Assembly (NCBI GenBank): GCA_009602735.1
Contig: WELA01011264.1
Span: 114,070-178,069, forward strand
Reading direction: 5' to 3'
Source of the DNA: Mesotaenium endlicherianum
Taxonomy: Eukaryota; Streptophyta; Zygnematophyceae; Zygnematales; Mesotaeniaceae
Length of the DNA stretch: 64,000 nt
In this document: positions 20,601 to 31,616 of the stretch, piece after piece
How positions within the stretch are numbered: position 1 is the first letter of the stretch
Layout: the number at the start of each line of letters is the position of its first letter
Made by a program: the position numbers and the translations under genes
The notes under the pieces: model-generated
What the model saw: the letters and a program-made list of their open reading frames with translations, nothing else
Database searches by the model: none
Told to the model about the DNA's origin: nothing

Positions 20601-23600
20601 ATGGGTCCTGCTGAACTGGATTCACTATGCATGCCTGACAACCAGATAAAGGAGACCATCAGCAATATAGACGTCCAGAGAGTGCACACTCTGGATGCTC
20701 TTGTTCCACCTGATGTCCAACATTTCTTTGCTACGTCAGGAGAACAATGCGAAAGTCAGGAAAAGACAGTCCCCCCTATCCTACTGCATTGCATGATTGC
20801 AGGTAGGAAGGTGAGGGCATTTGTTGACGGAGGGGCGTCACATACTTTTATCCACAAGGACTTAGTTAAGCGGCTAAGGCTGCCTACTGTCACCCAAGGG
20901 AATAGAAAAATATTCCTTGGAGATGCCTCAAGTATCCCGGGAGGAGTTATAACCAAGCCTATTGAGGTCCAGTTAGGTTCTGGCATTGCAGTTCTAACTG
21001 AAACGCTTACATTTGAGGTACTCAACACTGGCTTTTATGATCTCGTGCTAGGCAGGTCCTGGCTTAATAGACATCAAGCTGAAGTGTGTTGGAGCAGAGG
21101 TACAGTTAAAGTGAGAGGAGCCAGTGATGGGCAGACTGACTTGGCACCCACCAGTGCTCTTCCTCTTGTCCTGTGTGGATGGCAAATGAAGGAAAAGAAG
21201 AGGCTTCCAGAAGGATGCAAGTTGCTGAATGCAATGGAGTTCGTCAAAAGCTGGAACCAGAAGGAAGACAGAATGTTCTGTCTGCTGCTAAGAGAGGTAC
21301 CTCCTCAACCTGAAGAAGTGGTTGAGAAAAAGGTACACCCTCCGGAACACCCTACTGCTGCAAACATTGTTGCTCAGTACACGGATGTGTTTAATATGCC
21401 TCCAGGACTACCCCCTAAGCGGGAAGTAGATCATAGGATTGATTTATTACCTGGTAGCCAGCCACCCTGGCAACGCACGTATGGCTTGTCTTATTTGGAG
21501 AGTGAGGAGTTGAAAACACAGATTGCAGAGCTGGAGGAAAATGGTTACATTTCTCCCAGTAAATCACCGTACGGCGCACCTATCCTATTTGTTAAGAAAA
21601 AGGATGGCAGTATGCGGATGTGTGTGGATTACAGAGCCCTGAACAGAATTACAGTAAAGAACAAGTATGCTTTACCCAGAATCGAGGACTTGCTTGATAC
21701 CCTGTCTGGCGCTAAGGTGTTCAGTAAGATAGATCTCAAGAGTGGTTATCATCAAATCAGAATTGCTGAGGGGGATGAACACAAGACTGCTTTCCGCACA
21801 CGTTATGGACACTATGAGTTCAACGTGATGCCATTTGGACTGACTAATGCTCCTGCTACCTTTATGGGTGCTATGAATGACATTTTCAGACCTTATTTGG
21901 ATAAGTTTGTGCAAGTTTTCCTGGATGATATTTTAATTTTCTCTAAAGATGAAGCTCAGCACACTGAACACTTAAAGAAAGTGCTGGACACTCTGCGGAA
22001 AAATCACTTGTATGCTAAAATGAGCAAGTGTGATTTCTTTAAGGAAAGTATTGAATTCTTAGGCCACGTTGTCAGTAAAGAGGGCATCAGTGTGGATCCT
22101 AAGAAAGTCCAGACCATAAGGGACTGGCCAGTACCACAGTCTGTCTCTGAAGTTAGATCCTTCCTCGGGTTGGCTAACTACTATAGGAGATTTATTGAGA
22201 ATTATTCCACAAAGGCCAGTAAACTGACTGACCTTACTAAGAAAGACATCGGGTATGTGTGGGGGGAAGAGCAGCAGGCTGCCTTCCAGACCCTTAAAGA
22301 TGCCCTTTGTTCTGCCCCAGTGCTAGCCGTGTATGACCCCAGCAAACCGGTGCAGGTGGTTACTGATGCCTCTGATTTTGCCATGGGTGCTATTTTGTTG
22401 CAGCCTGCTGACAAAACCACAAAGGATGGTAAGGTACGGCAGGAGTGGCATCCTGTGTTGTATGAGTCTATGAAATTTAATCCAGCGGAGATTAATTACT
22501 CAGTGCATGATAAAGAGCTGCTAGCTATCATTCATGTACTCAAACAGTGGAGAGCATACTTACATGGTAAAGCTTTTAAGGTGATTACAGATCATCTAGC
22601 TCTGACCCACTTTCAGAAGAAGTCCAAGCTGTCGAGGAGGGAGAACCGCTGGAGCCAGATGCTGGAGCAGTTCCAAGTCCAGATCGACTACAAACCAGGG
22701 AAGTTGAATCCTGCTGATGCACTCTCTAGAAGACCTGACTTGCAAGAAAGGAACTTTAGTCAGCATGCTGTAGATAAAGTCCTGTGTGCACTCACTTCAC
22801 TAAAGGTGAAAAAGTCCTTCCTTGAACAACTTAGGAAAGCCTACCTTTCTGACCCAACATTTGAGCCCAGCCCCACTACTGGTATGTGTCGTGCTACCGC
22901 ACTCGGGTATAAGCTCAAGGGAGGGGTCTGGGTGACTGAAACCACTTCAGGCAGGCTGAAGCTGGTCATTCCTAATAATTTGGAAATAAGGTCTCTCTTA
23001 CTGAGTCAAGCTCATGACAGTCTCCTGGGTGGACATTTGGGGCAGGCCAAAACTGTTGGCAAACTGGCAAAACATTATCATTGGGAGGGGTTACCCCGGG
23101 AGGTCTTGAAATATGTCAAGTCCTGTGACCAGTGTCAGAGAAATAAGTCTCGGCACACACCACCCGGAGGTCTCTTGCAACCGCTACCCATCCCAGCGGG
23201 ACGCTGGGAAACTATATCCATGGACTGGGTGGTCTCACTACCAAGAACTGCCAACGGGCATGATTCAATACTGGTAGTCGTGGATAAACTGACAAAAATG
23301 GTCATTTTTATCCCCACAACTGTCAAAGTGACTGCACTCGAAACAGCGAGACAGTTTTACAACCATGTAGTATGCCAACATGGGCTCCCTTCTAATATCA
23401 TCTCAGACAGAGACTCAAAATTCACCTCTAAGTTCTGGAGAGCTTTAATGGGGTTAATGGGAGTCAAACAGCTGCTCAGCACAGCAAACCACCCTCAGAC
23501 TGATGGGCAGACTGAAAGAACTAACCGAGTTCTGCAGGAGGTGCTGAGAGCATATATTAACCAAAAACAAGATAATTGGGATGACCTGTTGCCTCAAATT

Positions 23601-24317
23601 CAGTTTGCGGTCAACAGTGCGGTGCACGCGTCAACGGGCAAAACTCCTTTTGAACTCAGCCTGGGTAGAGTCCCTAAGTCTCCTCTAGATGTGCTAGGGG
23701 AATCTTTAACTCACCCTGAAGGGATTGACAACCCGGTCTCCCTCCAGTTAACTCAGGAGTTTGCTGACACCCTGTCAGAAGTCCAACGAAACTTGCACAC
23801 GGCCCAAGAAAACCAACAAAAATACGCTAATCAACACCGTCGGGAACTGACATTTTCCAAGGGGGATTTAGTCAAACTGCATTCTCAGCACCTGTACCTC
23901 CCTGGTGTGGTCAAGAAAAAGCTTGGCCCTGTCTGGGTCGGTCCATATTCGGTGGTCCGTCGTGTCGGTCAGAATGCTTACAAACTGAACATGTCAGCTG
24001 AATACAAGGGGCACCCGGTCTTTAATGTCTCCTTCCTGGAACCGTACATCAAAGGTGATACACTGTTCACAGGTCGGTTCCCTGTCCAACCGGGACCGGT
24101 CCCCGCTGTCCGGGACGGCGACCCTGAGGAATATGAGGTCGATGAGATTTTAGACGCTCGCTCGGTCCGTCGATCGTCTAAATATGTCATGAAATACCTC
24201 ATTCGATGGAAGGGTTACGATGCCTCTGGGGACACTTGGGAGTTTAAGGACCACTTGACCAATGCCAAAGGGGCGTTGACACGGTTCCACCTTCGGGCCG
24301 CTGGAGTCCCTCCATAA
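20601..24317 (+). CDS. Pol polyprotein with chromodomain, copy 2
   Basis: 1238 codons from the first ATG; the frame is open upstream into the gag overlap. Approximate positions: protease motif DGGAS at 75, RT from about 336 (CVDYRALNR) to the FLDD catalytic box at 440, RNase H DAS at 586, integrase zinc finger 808-845, catalytic D, D, E near 892, 935 and 970, GPY/F near 1110 and a chromodomain 1173-1233. The enzyme set copies the element RNA to DNA and integrates it. The chromodomain places it in the chromovirus branch of Ty3/gypsy (Metaviridae). It looks whole. Confidence 0.93.
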   Translation: MGPAELDSLCMPDNQIKETISNIDVQRVHTLDALVPPDVQHFFATSGEQCESQEKTVPPILLHCMIAGRKVRAFVDGGASHTFIHKDLVKRLRLPTVTQGNRKIFLGDASSIPGGVITKPIEVQLGSGIAVLTETLTFEVLNTGFYDLVLGRSWLNRHQAEVCWSRGTVKVRGASDGQTDLAPTSALPLVLCGWQMKEKKRLPEGCKLLNAMEFVKSWNQKEDRMFCLLLREVPPQPEEVVEKKVHPPEHPTAANIVAQYTDVFNMPPGLPPKREVDHRIDLLPGSQPPWQRTYGLSYLESEELKTQIAELEENGYISPSKSPYGAPILFVKKKDGSMRMCVDYRALNRITVKNKYALPRIEDLLDTLSGAKVFSKIDLKSGYHQIRIAEGDEHKTAFRTRYGHYEFNVMPFGLTNAPATFMGAMNDIFRPYLDKFVQVFLDDILIFSKDEAQHTEHLKKVLDTLRKNHLYAKMSKCDFFKESIEFLGHVVSKEGISVDPKKVQTIRDWPVPQSVSEVRSFLGLANYYRRFIENYSTKASKLTDLTKKDIGYVWGEEQQAAFQTLKDALCSAPVLAVYDPSKPVQVVTDASDFAMGAILLQPADKTTKDGKVRQEWHPVLYESMKFNPAEINYSVHDKELLAIIHVLKQWRAYLHGKAFKVITDHLALTHFQKKSKLSRRENRWSQMLEQFQVQIDYKPGKLNPADALSRRPDLQERNFSQHAVDKVLCALTSLKVKKSFLEQLRKAYLSDPTFEPSPTTGMCRATALGYKLKGGVWVTETTSGRLKLVIPNNLEIRSLLLSQAHDSLLGGHLGQAKTVGKLAKHYHWEGLPREVLKYVKSCDQCQRNKSRHTPPGGLLQPLPIPAGRWETISMDWVVSLPRTANGHDSILVVVDKLTKMVIFIPTTVKVTALETARQFYNHVVCQHGLPSNIISDRDSKFTSKFWRALMGLMGVKQLLSTANHPQTDGQTERTNRVLQEVLRAYINQKQDNWDDLLPQIQFAVNSAVHASTGKTPFELSLGRVPKSPLDVLGESLTHPEGIDNPVSLQLTQEFADTLSEVQRNLHTAQENQQKYANQHRRELTFSKGDLVKLHSQHLYLPGVVKKKLGPVWVGPYSVVRRVGQNAYKLNMSAEYKGHPVFNVSFLEPYIKGDTLFTGRFPVQPGPVPAVRDGDPEEYEVDEILDARSVRRSSKYVMKYLIRWKGYDASGDTWEFKDHLTNAKGALTRFHLRAAGVPP

Positions 24318-24560
24318 CTGTCATTTCAGTTGACACGGGAAGGTGACAGGCGGTCCTGTCTCCATTTAAGTTGGAGGGGAAAATATATGACAGTTAGTGA
24401 GCGAGAGCGATAAAAACACACTCATACGTTTATGTGTAGCGCATCGCAACTACGTCAACTTTTAGCAATCATCCTGTAAGGTAAACAGCAGCGAAGCCAC
24501 TATACTAAATACTAACATACTTCCTGCAATCCCTATGACAAAGGTCCATATCCTACTAAC
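24318..24560 (+). other. Spacer between pol and third ORF, copy 2
   Basis: Same as 16244-16486: internal polypurine-like sequence at 24366-24380 and TACTAAC at 24554-24560. Confidence 0.7.
24366..24380 (+). promoter_or_regulatory. Internal polypurine-tract-like sequence, copy 2
   Basis: TTAAGTTGGAGGGGA, as in copy 1. Confidence 0.5.
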
Positions 24561-24583
24561 TTGTGCCCTGGTTACATGTGCAG
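24554..24583 (+). promoter_or_regulatory. Putative branch point and 3' splice site before third ORF, copy 2
   Basis: TACTAAC (24554-24560) and AG (24582-24583), with the ATG at 24585; same arrangement as copy 1. Confidence 0.4.
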
Positions 24584-24584
24584 G

Positions 24585-26261
24585 ATGGCGCCCACCACAC
24601 AAAAGGAGGACAGAAAGCGCAAGGCAGAAGAAGCCAGGAGGACAATGGAGCAATACCAGAAGGAGCTGGCGGCGACGTCCCTCACCAGGAGAGAACAAGA
24701 AAGGGTCCGCAAACAACAAGAGGCGGCAGAAGAGGCACAGAGGAAGAAGGATCAGGAAGCGGAAAACCTCAGGAAGGCTGAGGAGGAGAGACAGAAGAAA
24801 CAGCAAGAAGAAGCGGCAGCGGCAGAAGAGGAGAAAAGAAAAAAGATTGAAGCGGACAGACAGAAGAGCTTGGCCACTTACAGGTATACTGTGGTGGGTG
24901 GCCAAAACTTCGATAACCTGAAGGAAGCATTGCTGGCAGCCCAGGAGATCAACAGGCTGGAACAGACAACACTGCTACAGAAGGAAGGAGCTACAGCACT
25001 GGACAGGTACATCGAGACACACACCGGCGTGGTCCTTTACGAAGATTATGCTAAGATGGTGGGCTATACAGCAGAGCAGGCCCGGTATCTCGCAGATGAT
25101 TCAGAGGACAAGCCGGTCCCCATACCGGGAATAGTGGGAGATCAGAGACTCATCCGGATGGTGAGCATGCGGCCCGATAGCTTTAAGGATACGGTATTCT
25201 ACCTCACACTCCTGCCAGCTTACAATGAAGTTGAGAGAAGGAGCTGGGAGTACTTGGCCAGGGAAGCAGGACAGCAGATGTTCTCTCCCCACTGGTTCCC
25301 GTGTAAACTGAGGAAGGCTGAGCACGGACCCCAGTACTACCAGCAGCCAACAGACTGGAGGTGGATGACCGTCACAAATAAGAAGCAGGAGTGTGACCGA
25401 GCCCAACCGGATGACTTCCACTATGGCCTAGACGGCTATCTCATCCTACCACCTCACATTGCCCCTTGGGACCCCAGGCTGAATGGATGCCTGAGCAATA
25501 TGAATGCAGAGACCAAGGAACATAGGAGGAGGGGAAGAGACTACTTCTCTAAGGGAAAGCATGCCTTTGTCAAATGGGCAAAGAATGCAGGCCGGATAGA
25601 TATCAGTAGGCTGAAGGCCAAGCAACCTCCAGCGCGCCCTAAGAAAGGGAGGTCGGTAGACTACTCCATGTCTACTAGGGAGCAGGACGACTTAGTGGAC
25701 GAGACCCCTACTCTCTCCGAGGAGGAGGATGAGGAGGATGAGGAAGAAGAACAAGGCAGAGGAGAAGCATCAGCAGCAGGTACTCAGGATACCCAGGGAC
25801 AGGCAGTGGCACTTCCTAAAGAACCACGATCAGGTGTGTGGAATGTGATCCCCGTTATGGCGACAACTGGACCCCGCGCTCGCTCCCCCAGCCCACCTGC
25901 CCAAGCAGGGGAAGAAGCTGATCTGACTGTACTGGGCAGCAGACACAGACAGAAATCCCCAGAGGACAGGGGTGCCAGAAGAGGGACACGCGGGTGGGCC
26001 AGAGGTATGCCAGCCTCCCCCTCCGCTCAGGGGCATGTACCTCTAGCCAATGTATTTCAGCATCCTACTGGAATGCCTGTCTATGTGGGAATCAACACCC
26101 AAGTGGTTGAAGAGCAGGCCACCATCCTCCGTTCTCCTCGAGGGCCAACTTTAGAGCAAACAGGGTTCTTTAGAAGGCCAGCTGACAGACCTAGAGGGCT
26201 GTCCAGATCTAGGTCCAGATCTCCGTCTCCTGACCCTGAAGCCCCAGGAACAACCCCTTAA
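24585..26261 (+). CDS. Third ORF (unknown function), copy 2
   Basis: 558 residues, nearly identical to the copy-1 protein; I saw one change in the basic stretch and one in the tail. Same order: charged coiled coil, conserved core, basic segment, acidic run, VPLANVFQ/RRPADR tail and terminal RS repeats. It ends 78 nt before the hairpin at 26339. The old copies at 3321-5785, 41300-42769 and 48196-49015 carry diverged versions with the same core and tail, so the ORF is a stable part of the family. Unknown function; no domain recognised. Confidence 0.8.
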   Translation: MAPTTQKEDRKRKAEEARRTMEQYQKELAATSLTRREQERVRKQQEAAEEAQRKKDQEAENLRKAEEERQKKQQEEAAAAEEEKRKKIEADRQKSLATYRYTVVGGQNFDNLKEALLAAQEINRLEQTTLLQKEGATALDRYIETHTGVVLYEDYAKMVGYTAEQARYLADDSEDKPVPIPGIVGDQRLIRMVSMRPDSFKDTVFYLTLLPAYNEVERRSWEYLAREAGQQMFSPHWFPCKLRKAEHGPQYYQQPTDWRWMTVTNKKQECDRAQPDDFHYGLDGYLILPPHIAPWDPRLNGCLSNMNAETKEHRRRGRDYFSKGKHAFVKWAKNAGRIDISRLKAKQPPARPKKGRSVDYSMSTREQDDLVDETPTLSEEEDEEDEEEEQGRGEASAAGTQDTQGQAVALPKEPRSGVWNVIPVMATTGPRARSPSPPAQAGEEADLTVLGSRHRQKSPEDRGARRGTRGWARGMPASPSAQGHVPLANVFQHPTGMPVYVGINTQVVEEQATILRSPRGPTLEQTGFFRRPADRPRGLSRSRSRSPSPDPEAPGTTP

Positions 26262-26338
26262 GGTGACACGCTGAAGAGGCAGTCAGTAAGGGAGGCTGGT
26301 CAGGTTCAGTTCCCTTATTTAAAATTTCTGCAGTTTAA

Positions 26339-26357
26339 TGTTGTCGAGGCGACAACA
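26339..26357 (+). promoter_or_regulatory. Perfect hairpin upstream of the PPT, copy 2
   Basis: TGTTGTCGAGGCGACAACA, followed after 2 nt by the polypurine tract. Confidence 0.65.
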
Positions 26358-26359
26358 AG

Positions 26360-26374
26360 TTAAGTTGGAGGGAT
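26360..26374 (+). promoter_or_regulatory. Polypurine tract, copy 2
   Basis: TTAAGTTGGAGGGAT ending at the start of LTR C (26375). Confidence 0.75.
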
Positions 26375-27094
26375 TGTAATGAATCAGTATATTAGTGGAT
26401 ATAATATTCATTTAAATATAATAGTTAATTAAGTTCAGCCTGCTGAACTTTAGTTAATAGTCAGTCTGCTGGACTTTACATAATTATCAGTTTAATGACT
26501 CGGCCGAAAGCAGCAGGCTGAAGTCAACTTAAGTCAGCTTGCTGACACATTCTTTGACAGCCAGCTGACTTCCGTGCTCGATAGCAGCGAACTGCCTTGA
26601 TATGCATCTAATTACGACATGCTAGTTGAATGGCCAGATGACATCCCCATGATGGATGGCTATTCGGGATGATGAGAGATGGCGGTGGATTTGGTTAACC
26701 AAGGTCTTACCAACGTGGTTAACTCCCGGGTAGAAGGTGCCATCGCACTGACCGTTGAACAGTAAACTCATTCCATGTACATATGCTTGGCATTGCTCTC
26801 AAGTTCGGCATTCGGAAACGAGGCCAACTCTCCTGTACAGCTTACTGAGAGTGATCTGAATGCAAGGCGAGAAGCCATTGATACGCACTGTCTTCTAACC
26901 TTGCTTATGTATGAGTTTACTGATTTGCATTATTGATGCTAGTTTACTCGCATTTGACTTACGAGTATTATTCACTGCTAGTGTATTGTCCTTTGCCGTT
27001 TAACCAGTTAACGGAAATTGCCATCAAGATTACTTGCTGATATAAAGATCTTTATTAATTGTTAATCGCTTATTTCGTAAGTCGATTCATTTCA
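26375..27094 (+). repeat. LTR C (3' LTR of copy 2)
   Basis: 720 bp, TGTAATGAATC to GATTCATTTCA. Followed directly by the right target duplication ATCCT and then the old minus-strand pol. Confidence 0.92.
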
Positions 27095-27099
27095 ATCCT
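27095..27099 (+). repeat. Target-site duplication ATCCT, right of the tandem array
   Basis: Exact copy of 10261-10265. Confidence 0.85.
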
Positions 27100-28718
27100 C
27101 CAGAGTGTGCACTCTTTGTAGGTCTATATTGCTGATGGTCTCCTTTATCTGGTTGTCAGGCATGCATAGTGAATCCAGTTCAACAGGACCCATATTATCT
27201 GCTACGAGGGCAGCTAATGACGACTCACTATCTCTAGCATCCTCACAGTCAGTAGACTGGATTACTGACTGTTGCTGTCTTTTAAAGGCTGGTCCTTTGT
27301 CTCGACCTTTGGAAGGTGTTTGAGTGGATACTGCTCTCTGTAGTGACCCAGCTGCTGGCAATGGTAGCAAATAGATACTGCTGAGGGTGGTCTCGGCTTA
27401 GTCCTACCACCTCTTCCATAGCCACCTCGAGAGTATCCACCTCTCCCTCTGGACTGCATAGAATTATACTCATACTCAAACTCATCACCCTGATCGTCCT
27501 CAGCCTGGTCTCCTTCAATTGTATTGTAGGAAACGTGGGGCTTCTTGACAATCTTAGACACCAAAGCATTACTCTGGCGCTTGTGATTGAACTGCTGCTG
27601 TTCCCAGGCATCAGCATCCTTGATCAGGTCAGCTTGTTTCTCATATTCCTTTTTAGCAAAATGATCTGAGACTTCGGATTTCAAGCCATACCTGAAGTAT
27701 GCTATCCTATATTGCTCTGGCAACTCTGGCTGCTTCATCATGTTCTCCTATAAATTTTGAGCAAACTCGGATGCTGAAGTGGTCTGCTTCAGTGTCAAGG
27801 AGATCATTGCATAGATAACTTTCTCCTGCTGATTGATGACATATCAAACTTCTCATGCAATTTCGCGACAAACTCTACCCAAGTAGGGTCATCGAACTGC
27901 TGAGCCTTACGCTCTCCTTTCCAATACAACCACCAGTCTGCTGCACTGCCTTTCAATAGAGCACCAGTGTGCGTGACCTTCTCGTAATTCTGTAGTTTTG
28001 CGTAGTTCTCCAGCCACTGCTCAACATCAGCGAGAAACTTGATCAGGTAATACTTTTTGTTTCCCTCAGGATCATCGTCTTGGGGAGGTTTTGGCTTAGA
28101 CTTACTAGGCCCTCCGTCACCACCACCAGTGGTTTGAGAACCCAGTTAGTCTTTATTACGCAGCAATGCCATTATGATCCTTTTGTCCTCCTGTTGGGAC
28201 TGATACATCCTCGCCATATGCGATTGCGTCTGAATTAATAAGGCTCCCAGATCTACATTTTGAGGTGGCAGCCCAGCAACGCAGCAGCAGCAACATTAGC
28301 TTGATCAGTAGCAGCTTCGGCATTCCCGATTGCTGCCGCTCTGGCTATGCCTGTTGCGCTCAACTGTCTGTGAAATTGAGAGAGAGGTATGACAGTAGGC
28401 ACAGCAGGAAGTTGGTTTCGGTGATTGGCCCTCTTTGCCATCTGCTCTTCCACCGTCCTTTCATCAAGGGCCCTCTTGTTTACCGCCTCCTCTACCTCTT
28501 TGGCTAAATGCTCATCCTAAGCCAACTGGACTGCAACTGCAGCAAGAGCTGCTGCCTGCTCAGCAACTTCTCTAGCTTCTGCATCGTGCAGCGTTTCCAT
28601 GTAGGTACGGGGTCCAAAGACGCAAAGTTTGTCCTGCCCTTCTACAATGTTATCATTGTCCTCACCCTCCATTTCTCAAGAGTTGCTGGTTGGTAGTTTG
28701 AGACCTAGTCCTCACCAT
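27100..28718 (-). pseudogene. gag and start of pol of the old family-1 copy
   Basis: Decayed minus-strand Gag from the ATG at 28718 to about 27262, with a capsid-like segment and a zinc-knuckle region (CYHCQQLGHYREQ). It overlaps the start of pol ([16 protein letters not shown] and [16 protein letters not shown]) up to the array junction at 27100. TTTTAAA, the complement of the shift heptamer, is kept in the overlap. Several breaks. Belongs with 6190-10265. Confidence 0.85.
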
Positions 28719-28736
28719 ACACGACTACTGTGATAA

Positions 28737-28750
28737 CTGCTCCAATACCA
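28737..28750 (-). promoter_or_regulatory. Primer-binding site of the old family-1 copy
   Basis: On the minus strand TGGTATTGGAGCAG, 1 nt from the 5' LTR; one base different from the young copies. Confidence 0.7.
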
Positions 28751-28751
28751 C

Positions 28752-29500
28752 TGAAATGAATTAACTTACCAATAGGGAAGTAACAAATAATAAAGATCTC
28801 CATATCAGCGAGTAATCTTTATGATATTTTCTGTTAATTGAATAAACAGCAAAAGACAAACGTACTAGCGGTGGACAACACTCGCAAGTCAAATGCAAGT
28901 AAACAAGCACCAATACTCCACTCAGTAAACTCATACATAAGCAAGGCTAGAAGACAAAGCGTATCAATGGCTTCTCGCCTTGGATTCAGATATCTCTCAG
29001 TAAGCAGTGCAAGAGAGTTGGCCTCGTTTCTGAATGCCGAACTCGAGACCAATACCTAGCATATATACATAAAATGAGTTTACTGTTCAACGGCAAGTGC
29101 GATGGCACCGCCTACCCGGGAGTTAACCACATTGGTAGGACCTCGGCTGACCAAATCCACAGCCATCTCCCATCATCCCAAATCGCCATCCACCTTAAGG
29201 GTGTCATCTGGCCACTCATCTAGCACACCACACTTAGATGCATAGCTAGGCAATTCGCTGCTGTCGAGTACGGCAGCCAGCTGACTATCAAAGAATGTGT
29301 CAGCAAGCTGACACAAGTCAACAGGCTGACCTAATGGACTTCAGCCTGCTGCTCTTGACTGAGTCATTTAACTAAGTATTAAGTATCCAGCAGGCTTAAA
29401 TCTAGCAGACTAAATATTAATTAAAGTTGAACAGGCTGAACTTATTTGACTATTATATCTATATGATTTTTATATCTATCCAATGTATTGATTCATTACA
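28752..29500 (-). repeat. 5' LTR of the old family-1 copy
   Basis: 749 bp, TGAAATGAATT to ATTGATTCATTACA on the plus strand, with all family LTR blocks. After 29500 the hAT reading resumes. Confidence 0.85.
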
Positions 29501-29526
29501 TTCGACAGCAGTCTGCAAAACTGCAG
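29501..29526 (+). pseudogene. hAT transposase exon end (continues the piece ending at 2611)
   Basis: 26 bp with a reading DSSLQNCR, equivalent to the T-DNAANC(R/K) segment of hAT transposases, followed by a good donor CAG|GTATGT. Joined to the left flank at 2611 across the retroelement insertion it restores the expected order of host-element motifs. Confidence 0.5.
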
Positions 29527-30669
29527 GTATGTTACTTCTCCTTGTTCTTGATTTATACATCGTTTCTTCCACCTCGTGATACTTGCTGGCCAAGCAGCTT
29601 TCATTTTTTGCTTGTGAATTTTGTATTGCAGTGTGCTGCTGTCAGCTGCTGTATGCTTGTATTTTGAAGTTTTTACTATATTGTCTCAACTGTCTGAGAG
29701 AGAGCTGTTGTCCGATGCTGTGTGCTCTAATGTTTTGCTTCTGTAATTTTTGTCTTAGTATGGATCTGTCTGGTGCTGTTTTCTCTGCTTTTCTTGCCTT
29801 GAAATGTATGTCGAAGTGTGTTACTGTTTGATGCATCTGGTACTTTTTTAACCTTTGAATTTCATGTCCGACCTGTCAGAGAGTGCTGTTGTATGCTACT
29901 ACCTGCTCTTTTTTTCAAGTGTTAATATCGTTGTCTTACTGTGGAGCTGTTTGGTGCTGTTTGCTCTTTTTTTTCGCTTTTAAAATGTATGTCAAAGTGT
30001 GCTACTGTCTTCTTATATGTGCTACTTACTTCAACTTTTGAATTTCCTGTGTGACTCGTCAGAGAGTGCTATTGTGTGCTGTTATCTGCTCCTTTCTTAA
30101 GCTTTAAAAATTGTAAGTTTGGTGTAGAGCTGTCTATTGCTGTGATCTCCTATTTTTTGGTTCTATAAATGTTGTCTAAATGTGTTGCTATCTGTGACTG
30201 TTTGCTCTTTGTTTTTGCGTTTCATATGTATGTCGGAGTGTGCTGCTGTCTGCAGTTATCTGCTACTTTTTTCAACTTTTGCATTTCTTGTCTGACTTGT
30301 CTGAGAGTGCTGTCGGGTGTTGCTATCTGCTCCTATTTTCATCTCTTAAAACCAATCTAAGTCTGGAGCTGTTAACTGCTGTGTGCTTTGTTTGCTCCTT
30401 ATCTTTGCTTTCTAATTTTGTGTTTGAGTGTGCTGCTGTCAACTGCTGTGTACTCTGTTCGCTCTTAATTTTAGCTTCTCAAATGTTTGTTAATTGTGCT
30501 GCTATCAGTTGCCGTGTCTCATATTTCCAACTTAGTGTTTAAGTGCTGGTGTTTTTTTGTGCTCTTGGTGCTGCACCTCTTTTGTAATTGTTGTGCTGTT
30601 TCCCTCTTCCGCTCTTATACTGCTTTTGTTTTCTGCTACCTCTGCTTTTGTTTTCTGCTACGTGTGCAG
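29527..30669 (+). repeat. hAT intron filled by an imperfect tandem repeat (about 182-bp unit)
   Basis: Pyrimidine-rich DNA between a GTATGT donor and a CTACGTGTGCAG acceptor. From about 29583 to 30360 a unit of roughly 180 bp recurs about four times. Landmarks: (T)CTGAGAGAG/TCAGAGAGTGCTGT near 29691, 29872, 30056 and 30297 (the last interval is longer, about 241), and AAATGTATGTC(A/G)(A/G)AGTGTG near 29804, 29983 and 30223. The rest is GTGCTGCTGT-type low-complexity sequence. No coding potential. Confidence 0.55.
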
Positions 30670-30926
30670 GAAAAATCATTCAGGCAGAGTACCCGCACAT
30701 GACATGGATTGCTTGCACTGCCCATGGAGTTGATCTGCTTCTGGAGGACATGGCGAAAGAATCCTGAATCAAGGATTTGGTGGACAGAGGAAAGCAGGTG
30801 GTCGTCTACATCCGGAACCACCACAAGCCTTTGGCGTTGTTTCGGAAAGAGTCAACGCTAGAGTTGAAAATGTGGTGTTAAACAAGGTTTCTCACAAGTG
30901 TCATCATGCTTGGCCAGCTCTACGAG
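30670..30926 (+). pseudogene. hAT transposase middle exon, broken
   Basis: The translation reads IIQAEYPHMTWIACTAHGVDLLLEDMAKES, then KDLVDRGKQVVVYIRNHHKPLALFRK, then TRFLTSVIMLGQLYE. These match the hAT signature Y--IFWTPCAAHC-DL-LEDI, the I-NH---L-LFR run and the TRFAT motif. An acceptor (GTGCAG) precedes it and a donor (GAG|GTAATA) follows. In-frame stops TGA at 30765-30767 and TAA at 30879-30881 show it is dead. Plant-type hAT with DUF659. Confidence 0.75.
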
Positions 30927-31616
30927 GTAATATGCTCTTGCTCATGTATTATTTCTTATTGCTAGCAGCTGCTGGTTTGTCCCAGCTTGTGTAAATATGT
31001 GCCCCTTTATGTTTATGCCTGCTATGCACTTCTTCTTGCTATTGCTGTACGTTTGTGTCATATCTTGTCTGCTGCTGTTTTTTGGTGATTTGTGCTGTAT
31101 ATTGCTGTGTGCTACTATTTGGGGCTGTGTGCTCGCAGCTGTTGTCACCTGTGTGCTACTCTGTGCTGCTGTTTTCTGCTGGTTTGTGTTCCTTGTTGCT
31201 GAGTGCTACTATCTGCAGCTGTGTGATAGCGTTGTTGCTGCCTGTTGATGGGTGCTGTAGGTTGCTGCGACAATAAGCTGTATACTGCTGTTTTGTGCTC
31301 TCTCTTGCTGTCTCTTGCTGTGTGCTGCTGTCTGCTGGTGTTTGCTGCTTTCTTGTGGTGTAAGCTGCTGTAATGTGTGCTGCTATCTGGTACTGTGTGC
31401 TCCTGTTATTTGCCCCATGTTGCTCGCTGCTTGTTGTCTGCTACTGTGAGATGTTGTTCTCAATCTGTTACTTTTTGCTGCTGTTTGCTGCTGTCATGTG
31501 TCATCTGCCGGTGGCTTCCATTGTCAAATTTGTTTGTTTGTCTTCTCACTAATGGTGACATCTTTTGTGTTATGTAATCTACGGGTTCAACAACCTTAAA
31601 GGTGGTGTTGCTCAGG
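30927..31616 (+). other. hAT intron, low-complexity
   Basis: Rich in CTGCTGT/GTGCTGCT words, like the upstream intron but without a clear long unit. It ends at a TTGCTCAG acceptor. No gene seen. Confidence 0.45.

Larger units (their letters stand above)
10266..27094 (+). mobile_element. Tandem chromovirus family-1 array: LTR-int-LTR-int-LTR
   Basis: Two family-1 elements lie head to tail and share the middle LTR: LTR 10266-10984, internal 10985-18300, LTR 18301-19019, internal 19020-26374, LTR 26375-27094. The outer ends carry a single 5-bp target duplication (ATCCT), so the array either inserted as one unit or grew from one insertion by unequal or template-switch recombination. It sits in the protease region of an older, oppositely oriented copy of the same family. 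In both units gag, pol and the third ORF are open, so each looks whole at the level of reading frames. The three LTRs differ by a few percent by eye, so the array is young relative to its host copy but not brand new. Confidence 0.9.
2612..29500 (-). mobile_element. Old chromovirus family-1 copy (Ty3/gypsy), minus strand, broken, with nested insertions
   Basis: An old LTR retrotransposon reads right to left: 5' LTR 28752-29500, PBS 28737-28750, gag 28718-27262, start of pol to 27100, rest of pol 10265-6190, third ORF 5785-3321, 3' LTR 2612-3320. It inserted into a hAT transposase gene, whose reading continues on both flanks. The 5-bp flanks (GACGA left, TTCGA right) share only CGA, so the target duplication is decayed. 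Three later insertions sit inside it: a rearranged family-1 LTR fragment (3864-4877), a family-2 solo LTR (6345-6847) and a tandem pair of young family-1 copies (10266-27094). The copy is clearly dead, with many breaks (well over five). Its two LTRs have diverged visibly, so it is much older than the array inside it. Confidence 0.85.

Noticed and set aside
24462-24905. Hydrophobic Leu/Phe-rich antisense frames opposite the third ORF (also 16388-16831, 5472-5814)
   Set aside because: They are antisense to the Glu/Lys/Arg-rich coiled coil, whose codons give Leu/Phe/Ser on the other strand; no independent start context or conservation.
29583-31560. CRISPR-like or coding interpretation of the CTGCTGT-rich repeats
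   Set aside because: Units are about 180 bp, diverged, without spacers, in a eukaryotic intron bounded by splice signals.
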